Source: Acanthaster planci
Taxonomy: Eukaryota; Echinodermata; Asteroidea; Valvatida; Acanthasteridae
Direction of reading: 5' to 3'
DNA length: 64,000 bases
Assembly: GCF_001949145.1 (NCBI RefSeq)
Contig: NW_019091368.1
Coordinates: forward strand, 558,029 to 622,028
In this document: one piece after another, positions 36,325 through 47,100 of the stretch
How positions within the stretch are numbered: the first letter of the stretch is position 1
How the letters are laid out: each line of letters opens with the position of its first letter
Made by a program: the position numbers and the translations under genes
The notes under the pieces: generated by a model
What the model was told of the DNA's origin: nothing
The model's database searches: none
What the model saw: only the letters and a program-made list of their open reading frames with translations

Positions 36325-37100
36325 ATGTCAAGGCGGAAGCAGGACAACCCCCAACAACTCCGGAGATCCCTAGACGGTAAGTTTGGGCCCACTTTGGGCG
36401 ATCATGTTTGACTTTTAGCGGCAGAGATTTGTGGCCGGTGGCTCGCCAACTGCCCAGTGAAATCAGAAAAGACCGAAGAAGTGGTATTGGACCATGCGTT
36501 TTTTTGAAGCCTAAGCCTACAACGCGCGGCAGTGGGCTGGTCAAGCGGTGTGGATGTGATGGCGTGTCTGTAGACCGCAGTGTCGCGCTCTGTGTCCAAC
36601 ACAGCCGTATCGAAACAAGCGCTCCTCAACGTCAAATTAGACACCTGCACTTCATTTTTTAAGGTTTCCTTGCCCCTGACAGTACGACTAGGCACCATTT
36701 AAGCCCCGAAAACCACGGGCAGTGCTGTTTCTTTGAAGTTTTGGGCCGTTTATCGGACTGTTTTCATTGGCCAAAGTCGCGTGTTTGTGTATGCTGGGTT
36801 AGCGTTGTGCGACGTTACCCGTCCCGGGCCCGAACTGCAACCCGCGCGGCGGGGCCGCTTTCTCTCTTTTAAATCTCCCATTTCGGGCGCTCTGAGAACC
36901 TCTTCCACATCCCAGAATACCTTATTTGATATTATGATGTCAAATTGTGAATCGCATTTGGGTTTATTTTCTCCCTTAGTGTGTTAGAGTTCATGACATT
37001 TTGTATTGACGGTGCGGCCAGGCTCTGTCGATCGCCATAGTGTGTTGAACAGTGCAGACATGCAAATCACTCGCATTGTGTCTAGCCGCTATTCTACACT
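36241..37100. promoter_or_regulatory. CpG island over the first exon
   Basis: By hand count 36241-36900 holds 49 CpG in 660 bases, including CCCGCGCGGCGGGGCCGC near 36841. Density then falls to 1-3 per 60 bases up to about 37100 and to almost none beyond. The island covers the predicted start site, first exon and start of intron 1, the expected layout for an unmethylated promoter. Confidence 0.65.
36325..36376 (+). CDS. First coding exon of an MSRRKQ zinc-finger repressor, best fit FOG/ZFPM
   Basis: The exon encodes MSRRKQDNPQQLRRSLD plus one base of the next codon and stops at a consensus donor, ACG|gtaagt (36377-36382), so intron 1 is phase 1. The ATG is the first in the leader, has A at -3, and has an in-frame stop 45 bases upstream. 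MSRRKQ at the extreme N terminus is the short motif by which FOG/ZFPM, SALL, BCL11 and ZNF423-type nuclear zinc-finger proteins bind RBBP4/7 and recruit the NuRD corepressor. The following residues agree with FOG1 (N, P, Q, R, S, L in register with MSRRKQSNPRQIKRSLG) better than with BCL11A (MSRRKQGKPQHLSKREF) or SALL. FOG proteins are GATA-factor cofactors. No zinc finger is visible because the remaining exons lie beyond the window, so paralogue identity is provisional and no gene symbol is given. Confidence 0.68.
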
Positions 37101-40100
37101 TGACCCCTGCGTGTTCTTTTTGGCTGTGGATCTCATTAATATTTTACAGCTTCAACAGGGCACAGCCACTTAAATCTATTGTTTTATATTGTTTGCCACC
37201 CCCTGTTTGAAAGAGTGAGTTCTGAGGGCTTAGAAAATTTTACAGTCCTTGTAACAGTTGTAATCATCTTGTTGGCCACAACATCTGTGTTGCAGGACCT
37301 GTGTTTGTTTATCAGTCGGCCAGTAAGCTAGACGCCATTGTTAAGCAGTGATAATTTTTCTCAGACAGGACAGGCTATTTTTTCTAATGAATGCTGCACA
37401 TGCAGACTGAGCCATCCATATCCTGGTACAAAAAGTGGCCTTTTGACCCCTAGCTGAGTGGAGGTAAAGCCACTGGGTGTTGGCCGAAAGCCATCATTAT
37501 GCCTGGCACTCACTCCAATTGGCCCTCGGTCCCATTTGTGAATTTTGACACAGTTGTGTAAGGTTATGCAAAGCAATGTACAGTGTACACATACTTTGGC
37601 CCTGACCATGATGGGCTTGAATTGTAATGACCACTTGAGCCTTGAACAAACCTTGGTGCCTGGCTGGGGGGATAAAGTCATGGCCTGTGGCTTGTAGGTC
37701 AAGGAGGTGACCCATGGGAAATGACAAGGCTGAGTAAATAATTATGCAGACATGGCACAGCTAAGTTTATTTCTGTGATTTTGTGAACTTGAGATTGCTA
37801 ATACTCTTATTAACTAACATGGTCACTGTGATTGCCAGTTTATTTTTGGAATATTGGATTCAGTCAAGCCTTACATGCTGGCACATACATATATTTTTTT
37901 CCTGAGGTTGTTAAGCCCGGTACATTGCTACCACAACATGCGTTGCTAGAGATACGTCAGTGTCCACCTCTTGCTGAAGAAGAGACAAGTGCTAAGTTTC
38001 AAATTGGATCGATCTTGGCTTGGCTAGCCCGAGTCCTTGTCTCAGGCCAGCCCAGACTTTATTCAACAGTCGCACGTTTTTAAAACCAACCTTATGCTTT
38101 AAAGATCAGGGCAGCAATAACTACAGAATTGGTCACTTCAAGCAAATGTCCTTTTATAATGACCATGGCAGCCAGACCTGTCCCAGTGGTCAAGTCTACT
38201 GTGCAAAATATAGAGCTGCCAGGTCAAAACTATTTTTAGCCAGCTCAGCTGACCATAACGTTATCCAAGTGTTACAAGAGGCATGTATTGAGCTGAATTA
38301 ATTCAGGTAAGTGTCAGTGGCACTGACCATATGCTGACCTTTGGGGTCCATTTATTGGCCTTGCTGCAATGTACAGTACAGTACATGTAGGTGAACTGCT
38401 CTTGTATAGACCAAAACAGTGGGCCAACAAAGTAGATGCTGGTTGCTACAACATACAACTGTTCACTTACTGGCATGCACAAAAGACATGCACAAAAGAC
38501 ATGAATTACCTGCCATTATCCAGAAACTCAACAATTGTCACAGTTGAAATGTATTCATTTTCCCCTAAAATGATGAAGCAAACAAGTGATGTTTCTTTTT
38601 TTGCATGGGAAAAGGCAAATGTCCCCCAGAAGGGATTAAATGTGAAAATGTATACATGTGCATGTGTCTGTCATCAGTGATATTTTGTACACCAGTGTAT
38701 TGCATTCAAAATCAGTAGAAAAAAATACATTCTTTCACATGGCTTTGGTGGTTTCTGTGCTTATGGTGGTATTAGTGAACTTGACCCCTGGAAAAAATGG
38801 GATCATTCAGTATACCAGCTAAAATGTGAATGTGTACAGTGTTCAGTTACTGTGAACCAGTCATGCTTGTACATAAAGGTGCATGCAAGTGTGTGGTGTA
38901 CACGCACAATGTACTTTACATAATGTTGATCAATATCATGTATGTTGTGATAGGAAATGCAGCCTGTATGTTAATACACTGTACTTATTTTGTGTATTCT
39001 GCACATACATGGAACTTGTTTTGGCAAAGTTGCCTTTTCACCGATCAGGGTCAAAGAATTCAATGTACTGGTATTGGATAATTGCCTTGCCATAATTTGC
39101 TCAATCATGGCATGATTTACTCTAGTCTGACCTCAGCTTTCATAACCTTAAACACTTGTCACAGGTCCAAAAACAGCCCAGTGCCAAGGATGTAATAGCC
39201 CTAATTGGCCTCAGTTAAGGTCACCAGACTGACCACCTACACAGGGTGGACAATGAATGAGGCCTGACTGAAGTGCCTGTCCGCCCAACCACAATTACAT
39301 AACACCACCACCTTGTTGACACAATGGGCCACAGTCTGCCTGAGTGTCCAACAAGGGACCTTGTCCTGAGCTGAGGTCAAGGGGCTGGACAGGAGATCCC
39401 CAGTTGTTTTGAGGACCCTGGGAAAAAGGAAATAATGACCAGGCTAAAAGAACTGGGTCATGGCTGATCACTGGTGATGTGTTGATTTTTAGGGCCTGGG
39501 ACTAAACTGTACAGGACCATACCTAGTGTGGATAATGTACTGTACTGTACATATCTACATCTGGGTGTGTGCACTCATGGATGCAGAATAGTTTATATAC
39601 ATGTATGTACATGTATGTAGATGTACATTATGTGTATAGAAATTGTAAATGCTATTTGATTGCCCACATGTAGAGAGGTCTTGTTTTTCATGTAAGCAGT
39701 AACTAATCATGTTTATGGGAGTTTGTAAAACAAATTTTGAAATGCTTAAATTTGTTCCGTTGTAGAGCATCAGAATAAACTTTAAAACAAGTTGCCTCTT
39801 TGGAGTACAGTAAACTAGGTATGCCTTCGGCTAAGCCTCATGGAATTTTTGGAACTATTTAAAATTTTAATGTACCGCTACTGTGTATTACAGATGTTAG
39901 TCTCTTACGGTCACACGAAAACTGAAATATATTTGCAATTGTTGAGTGGACACAAACATTTCAAAAGCACAGCATGCGGCAACGTTTGTGTTTCCTTTTC
40001 CCCGTACTCCATACATCCTGTCCACAAATTACCTGAGTTCAAGTCTACCAGAAAAACTGGATCATGTTCACAGGCTGATTACACCGTTGTTTATTTGTCT

Positions 40101-41304
40101 CGCATTACAAATCAACTGCATTTATTTACGGAACCTGACTGGCTTTATTTATATTCAAGCCTATATCACCAAATATCCAAAGAATTTCTTTCAGTGTCAT
40201 GTGCTCCTGTTTGTGTAGAAATTGCTGCTTAGTGTCGACAAAATTCAACATTTTGCCTTTGCCAAGTACAGTATTCTATGTCAGCGAACTGGTTTAAAAA
40301 AAGCAGTTAAAAAATTTTCAATTTTGAAAGCATTCTGTGCACTTACTGTTTAAATGATTATCTATACGCTTGTGTGGGCCTGAACATTCACATGAAAGAT
40401 TTACCTCCAGAAATCAATATTTATGTCTATTGACACATGTAACAATTTTCCACAAAATGTTATGGAAGTATTGAAATATGAGAACAGTTCACTGGTTGTC
40501 TCTACACAAGCTGACTTGAAGCACCCAGGAAAAGCATGGAATGAGAGTTGTACCAAAATGGCCCTTTTCACTTTTTAGAAAAAAACTGCTCACATGATGT
40601 TTGATGGTGCCTGTTAAAATTTGAGTGTATCTCTAATTGAACATGTCTACTTCTTCTGGGTCATTGTGCATTTGTAGGGTAGTGTACCTAACAACATTTT
40701 TGTTCCTTAATAAAACATTCAATTTATGTATTATTACCTAAGTATTATAGCATTCTTAGTCACTTTGAGGTATAACATTATGCACCATATAAAATCCCTT
40801 TATTATTATTATGTTATGGAACCCATGTCAAAAGGTTAACCCTATTGAAGCATTTAATACTACTGGTACATGCTCTAAATCATAACTGTGTACCCACCCG
40901 GTACATGTGACTGAGTGTCTGAGCGGAAATGTTCTTTTATATGCTTGCACAACATATAAAAACAGTACTCAACGTTCAAACAAAATGTTATCCTAAAATA
41001 GATTTTTCCCCCCCTCCCACTTTTTCCCTTTTTTTTCTTTTTGCCAGTGAGACACAGATTTCACCCCAGCCCACTTTCGGGTCTTAGCCATGTGGCAAAT
41101 TGTATTAAATTGGCTATGCCCCCCTACCGAGGACAAAGATCTGTAAGTAGAGTCAAGTGAAGCCAGTAATCATTCCTATGTACTGTAGTTAACTATGTTG
41201 GTAGTAATTAAGCATATTTTTATCCGAAGCCAGTGATGCAGTCAACATCTTAGTGTGCAAGCATTTGGGGAACCGGTTTTGCACCTAGATTTTTATAACC
41301 TATT
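37101..41304. other. CpG-depleted intronic sequence, no gene
   Basis: A hand count of 38101-38880 finds one CpG (38259). A 13-base unit, CATGCACAAAAGA, is repeated twice at 38474-38499. Clustered ACATGTATGT words lie at 39597-39628. Open frames here have no recognisable products. Confidence 0.55.
39597..39628. repeat. ACATGTATGT direct/palindromic repeat
   Basis: The words ATACATGT, ATGTACATGT and ATGTAGATGTACAT run on from one another, each partly self-complementary. It belongs to the simple ACATGT-type sequence common in the right half of the window. Confidence 0.8.
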
Positions 41305-41592
41305 GGAGTCATGGCGGTGAAGTAGCACTTCTGTGACCCGTGCTTGCCACTTCTGCGACCCGAGGTTCAAATTCTGCCTAGGTCAGTATTCAGATTGGGT
41401 TCTTAGTCCTTCCCTAATTCCGTGGGCTTTCCATGGATCATTTACATGTTTCTGAGGATTTCCTCCCGTCTCGAAAACTGAACATTCCTTCGTTGTCTTC
41501 CTTACTACTCCTTACTGTATGACCCTCCTGTAACTGGGGCTTGCACTGTTGGATGAACAAAAAATACAAAATAAAATAAAAAATATGAAACA
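41305..41592 (+). mobile_element. tRNA-derived SINE
   Basis: A tRNA-like head (CATGGCGGTGAAGTAGCACT, then CCCGAGGTTCAAATTCTGCC as a degenerate B box) is followed by a body. The body's CCGTGGGCTTTCC and GATTTCCTCCCGTC resemble the conserved GTGGGTTTTC...TTTCCTCCCAC core of several animal SINEs. The element ends with AAAAATACAAAATAAAATAA-type tail. The head contains a short internal duplication of CACTTCTG(T/C)GACCCG. No clear target-site duplication; an old copy. Confidence 0.7.
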
Positions 41593-42319
41593 AAACTTAG
41601 TGACAAGATGTACTCCAGACATCTGCTTGAAAAACTATTAATTTGGTGACCAGAATTACATTTGGAACTGTTACTGCAGTAACACCATACTCACGAGCAT
41701 AGCATTGATCACCCCTCTGACCTGTCCACCTTGAGTTGAAATGCACCAGTTGGCCACGTCCTGTTACAAAAGTGGCGGCAGACTTACCAATGTCAAGGGT
41801 CGAAACTTAGCTTCCAATCTCTTTGTGGTCCGCAGGGCCAGTGGGGAAGTGCACCGCAGTGGCCCTCGTGAAAATTTGGTGGCCCGGGTTGATTGCATGT
41901 AATGAAATTAAGTAGGCCCACCACACATGCCCATTTGCGTCAGTGGAACATCTCTACCAAAACAGCTGATTGGCCAGCCTGGCTGGATTTAAATGCACTT
42001 TTTGAAGCCAAAAAACTAGTTCTCCTTCTGGTTACGTGACCGCTCCTTAACTTTTGGCGCGACCACAAAATTTATGTCTGTAAGTATGAAAAAAAAATTT
42101 CAAAATTTAAAAAGGGAAAAAATTCTGTCTTTTTTGTCTTTGCGAAACACCTCTAAACAATTTTGTCACATCTAAAAAGCTTGTATTTTTTGTTTGTCTG
42201 CTTACATTTGCAACATTTGGAAAAGACTTCCATTGTTTTCACAAGTTCCCTGCGCATTTTGCTATCGCGGTGGTGAAAACATGCACGCAATATTGCTCAC
42301 TGCATAGAAGCAAGGCTTC
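41593..42319. other. Intronic sequence, nothing recognised
   Basis: No gene, repeat or RNA seen, apart from A/T runs near 42090-42130. Confidence 0.5.
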
Positions 42320-42380
42320 ACTGGTTCCTGCTGCGTCACGCCACTGCCAAAGAAAGCATGAACGTAACGCAGCAACCAGT
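42320..42380 (+). repeat. 61-nt imperfect hairpin
   Basis: ACTGGTT-CCT-GCTGCGT-C-ACG pairs with CGT-A-ACGCAGC-AACCAGT: 17 base pairs with one mismatch and one three-base bulge, around a 22-base loop. The stem is somewhat short for a canonical microRNA precursor. It may be a structural RNA element or a chance/relic inverted repeat. Confidence 0.5.
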
Positions 42381-42623
42381 CCATGCATCCCAGTCAAAAT
42401 GGCATTGTACAATTTGCTGTACACACAGGCAACTCTACAGCTGCATGTCACAAAAAAAATTTATCAAGATTCTTACAAGTTAATTCCCAGAACTTGATTT
42501 GTTGTCTTTTATAAATATTTTTTTGTGTTCACAAATTTAATTCGAGATTATATTGCTTGTACTTGATGATCAGCCCTATGCGGTCTCAACGCGACAAGAC
42601 CTTTAAAGGTTTCATTGGTGTCC

Positions 42624-43727
42624 GTGTGAGCATTTCTCACACTGCTAACGTCGGATGTTTGCCATCCTGGCTCCAGTACTGTAGAATGGTTCCAGGGCCA
42701 TTGATTATAGTTCAAATGTAAAGCCAAGAATCGTTGTAAACGTGTAAACCACTGTGTGTCGCATGCAATTTTGGAGCAGTGACTCAAGGATAATTTTATT
42801 TCACTTCGTGAATGAACTTCCAGAGGGGACCAACCAAAAGGTGAATTATGGCAGGAAAAGAATGTGCATTTTGAACAAAAAGGAGGAATTTTGTGTTATT
42901 CATTTTCAATTTGGCTTACTTCCCTGTAGGTTGGCAGTGTTCACCCAAAATCCATGCAGACACATTTGTTAGACAGGCTGCCACACCATGCCTGCATCAC
43001 ACTGAAAATCACTACTTCGAATGACAGCTATACCAAACAGTTTGTTTGGACCCTATCATATTTGTTATAGCAAGGTTTATACTGTATTCAGAATCAAAGC
43101 AAGTAAGGATGTGTTTTGGTGTTTGTGAAACCAATGAACCCAACAAATGTTACGCGTACATCAGACAACCAGAACAGTTATTAGATACGATTGCGGAACA
43201 CTCCCATGCAATCTGGCGTACCATCATCTTACTCTTGATTAGTGGGGGAAAAACGGCAAAAAAGCCTCACCTAATCACCCGTAGTTTCATCAAAAACATT
43301 TGTGGTTTTAAGAAGTGCAGAAACGGACAAATTTTTTTCAATTTACAGTTCAGAATTCAAGAATTCATCATCTGAAGCCGTGTTTGCAGTGGACTAAAAA
43401 TTGTAACAAGTTGCCAAGACTGCTAGTTAACATTCCATCATGGTTTTCTTCCATGCGCCCTCACGTGGGTTACTCAAACCTGCCGAAAGTTGATAACCAT
43501 GCGGCTATAACCAAAGAAATTACACTCAGTGTCTCAATCTTTCAATGGAGTGGTTGTCGTCATTGCCGTTGCTCATCTTTACAGCTGTGAGACACGAGCG
43601 GTTCACCCTGCTCTAACTCATAGCCACTCCCCTGATATTCTCCATCTTATCAATTACAAAGACCACAAATCAATAAACGGGCCGAAGGAGGTCTCAGCAT
43701 TTGGCACACTTGCCAACGTCGGATGTC
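42624..43727. repeat. Direct repeat pair about 1.07 kb apart
   Basis: AGCATTT(CT)CACACT(GCT)AACGTCGGATGT near 42627-42657 recurs as AGCATTT(GG)CACACT(TGCC)AACGTCGGATGT near 43697-43727 in the same orientation. The enclosed segment keeps more CpG than its neighbours. It could be two repeat-family fragments or the ends of one insertion. No coding signal was seen inside. Confidence 0.4.
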
Positions 43728-46660
43728 GATAAATGCACAGACGTGCAGTAGTTGTACAAATGCATGCGCGTGGGAAAAAAAAACAGAGGTCACCACCCAT
43801 TGACCTGCAAACAGTTTTCAGGTGATCAAAATGTAAGTTTTACAGTATACTGGCTGTCTGCATGGGACTTTACTGCAACGCAAAATTGACAGTGCAGTTC
43901 TTCCACGACCCAGTTAGCCCTGTAAAACTTCCACAGCGGGAAGGTACATGCCAAACTTACAACTGACGATCCACTCTTGATGATTTGGACAGTTTACCGG
44001 CAGTTCACACTGGATTAAATATTATCAAATTGACAACGGTCTCCATAAATTTACCAAAAAAGTCAAATGTGAACAAGGCTTAAAGAGGACCAAATAACTC
44101 AGCCACACATAGGGAGCAACACATGTATTGCTTGTCATGAGTATTCTCCACGAATAATGTATTACACGTATAAGTGCACCAGTATGCCAGATAGATAACG
44201 GCGTAAATTGTACTCTCTTTAATAAAGACCAAGCATAAAAACACACATGCACAGTTATGCTTTGGGAAAGACAGATGTATGCACACCATGATTTTTTTAA
44301 AAAGACTAATTCTAAATTCATATATACATAGAAAAAGCTTTGGAGTTGGTTGCGGACTTGATGTTTAGTGCCAAGCAACTTTGGAAAGTCTTCATTCTCA
44401 TCCACCGTATTCTATCCTGTCCTTAAAAACAGGTTGACATGCTTTGTATGTGCTGTGGTGCTTGGAAATTAACAGCTTTGATGGGTTTGTAAACCACACC
44501 CGCCATTCAAAATCCGTCATGATGTTGCATGCTGACGCCCATGCACAAGTGGGTAAACTTTTAGCTTACTTTGCTATCATCTCGGGGGGGGGGGTCAGAG
44601 AGAGGAAAAAGGAGGGTCCGGTCACATATTGCAAGTGGGGAGCTCATGTTCTTCTTATCAGTTCCTCGCATGATGGCAAAGGATTAACTTCATTATCGAC
44701 AGTGACACATTTTCTTCAGTGCTTAAAGCCAGCATTTGCCATTAACTCTTCCATTTTGGGAGGGAGGGGGCTTGTCGCTTGCCTGGCTTAGAATTTGCTT
44801 GATAATGTAAAAATATAATTTCCAAATTCACTCATGTGGCGTGTATTTGTAAAGTTTCGGATGCAAAAAGAAAGTTGTTGTGGCGGCTTGTTAATTAAGA
44901 TGTTGCTGGAACCTTGCCCAATTGCCAAGGGCAGTGAGTTTCTTTGCAAGGCAGGAACAGATAAACTCTTCCTCACACCTGTTGAATTGTACTCAACTTC
45001 TTGCCAAAGCGCCCTTGAATTAAGTCTTTATTGAACACATCACCACTGAACCCCAAGGAAAACAAGTAACAACGTTTGTCATATTTCTTTCTATTGTTTC
45101 TACATGTTTTCTCTTGCATTAAATATGCAGTTGATGCTTGTTCAACTTCTTGAGCAGCTTTAAAGACCTGCCGTGCACAAACTTACACCAGTCTGCATAG
45201 TAGTGTTCGACTTAGGGAAGAAACTTGGGGAAATCAGGTACATGTTCTGTGCACGAGTAGCCAAGGGGGGATCTAGGGGGCCAAAGGGGGCCATGTTCCC
45301 CCTCCCAGGGGAATAATAAAAAATTATTTTTGAAAAATAACGAAAGAAAGGCACGTCTTTTTAAGATCTGTTTCCTTTCCCTTCCAAAAATGTGTAAAAA
45401 GCACCAGAATGTGGTCTCGACCCTCGGGAAGACCGTAAAAAGTTACATAAAAAGTACCAACATTTCTAGCCTCCCCCCCAATGGCCCCTACAGAAATTAC
45501 ATGTAGGTTATGAATCTACCCTCTTTAAGCAGCACATCCACATGCGCTGCTGTTGATGACATACCAAATGTGAATTTTAGAATGGGCAATGGCAGGACAC
45601 ACATGGCTGGCCCATGGCTGTTGCCCACAGCTGTTGGAATGGACTTGACAAGCGGGTAAAAAGCATGATGAACATCATAAACACCAGCAGCGACGCAGTA
45701 CTGATTATTGTGAAGACAGGGCCGAATGCTCCCTATCCCTAGTCACAGGGAACTTTCCCAGCTCATTTTGTCATCTGGGGTTTAAATACACAATAGTGCA
45801 TTGGCCCATTGCACTATTGCACTTGAACCATTTGGCCGAGGCCGGGGGGTAGGGCCGCAAAAGGCTTTGGGGCATCTGGTGTAGATGTGTGCATTTATAA
45901 TTCCATTGAAGGGCACACTGGGCAAAGATGTTCAATGGATTCACATGTCCCCTTTCCCTCCCCCGTCCCTTCAAATATGCCACCTCCTCCTTGGACTGTA
46001 CGGGTAGGTTCACCACCGACCAGGGTTGGTTATTTTGTTGGTATCGGTTTGGTTTTCCACCTGCCCCAGACTTTCTTTTGATCATTGCTGCCCAATAGCT
46101 GCCCTTGAGATCACTAAAGAAGGCAAACAAATCACAGTTTGTGGACAATTAATCCCCATTGACCTTTGAGCATGCTGGACCAGGGTCGAAAGGGTCAGAA
46201 CTCTAAACAGTCTAGCTCTTGCTTATCGACAAATCTAGGTACCTGATGGGTCCCTCAGTAGACAAAGACTTCCCCCATAAGGCCTGGAGTGTTGTGCCAA
46301 CCACTAAACAGCATTGCTGGCCCTTGATGGTTTTTTCTCCTACCATTAATGGGGGCCTTCCCAAGTGACCATCAATTGGATGTTTCTTAATGCCCTTCCT
46401 TGACGTTCAAAGACATAGGTGGTATAAGAATTTTTTTGTAGGGGAGAACAACTTCTGGGGAAGGAAAACATGACAGTAGCAGACTGACCGGCAGTCCAAA
46501 GCTGAGGGGGTTAACCACTACCTACCGGGTGAATTTCTCTTGAGCGGGATGTGATGGTGGGACCTTTCCAAAATTTTCCGTTTTCAAAATTCTTCAAAAA
46601 TTCATGTGTTCATTTACTGCATGTTTACACCCACACAAATTACACTCTGGTGGCTATTCT
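43728..46660. other. Intronic sequence with a repeat fragment
   Basis: No gene recognised. At 45256-45330, AAGGGGGGATCTAGGGGGCC and CCCCTCCCAGGGG belong to the dispersed G-run repeat class. A G-run of about 11 lies near 44583-44593. Confidence 0.5.
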
Positions 46661-47100
46661 AATCTGACAGGCAACCTTCGTTGACGCCCGAGTATTCAGC
46701 CCAGGCCTGCAGCCCTGTAAAAGAGAGCCCAGAATTGCGTGGTGTTGCATAATTTCCTTTGTTCCGGTGAATGCCAGTAGAGTCTTTTGATACGCGGCTG
46801 GATTAGTGAGCAGCGGCGCTGTGTCGCTCATCAATGGGGCCCTTGGGCACTTTGTCGGCAGTGCTAATCTGCGGGCGGCGCTATGCCTAAAACAGTGGTA
46901 TACTGTTTCAAAACAGCGCCAGGTTACCTTCGAAAAATGGAAGTGGAAAAATGATGGCAATTCCCAGCAGCAGGTCCTTTGTTCTGAGTACAGTCTTTTG
47001 TTACATAGACCAGCTCTTTCGTCAGAAACTAGGCGCCCCGGCTCTACGTATAAACATACAGTGCCCGAAACTGGGCTCCCGGCAGGCCGCGGTTAATTGT
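46661..47100. promoter_or_regulatory. CpG-retaining island inside intron 1, candidate enhancer or alternative promoter
   Basis: By hand count about 24 CpG lie in 440 bases, while flanking lines have none or one per 60. The sequence is complex and repeat-free (for example GCAGCGGCGCTGTGTCGCTC, then CTAATCTGCGGGCGGCGC). Neither strand gives a recognisable protein. In a CpG-depleted intron such a block suggests protection from methylation, so an enhancer or alternative start is plausible. Confidence 0.4.

Noticed and set aside
15149-39235. Shared 15-mer GGTCACCAGACTGAC at about 15149 and about 39221
   Set aside because: One or two exact 15-mer matches are expected by chance in a window of this size and the flanks do not align.
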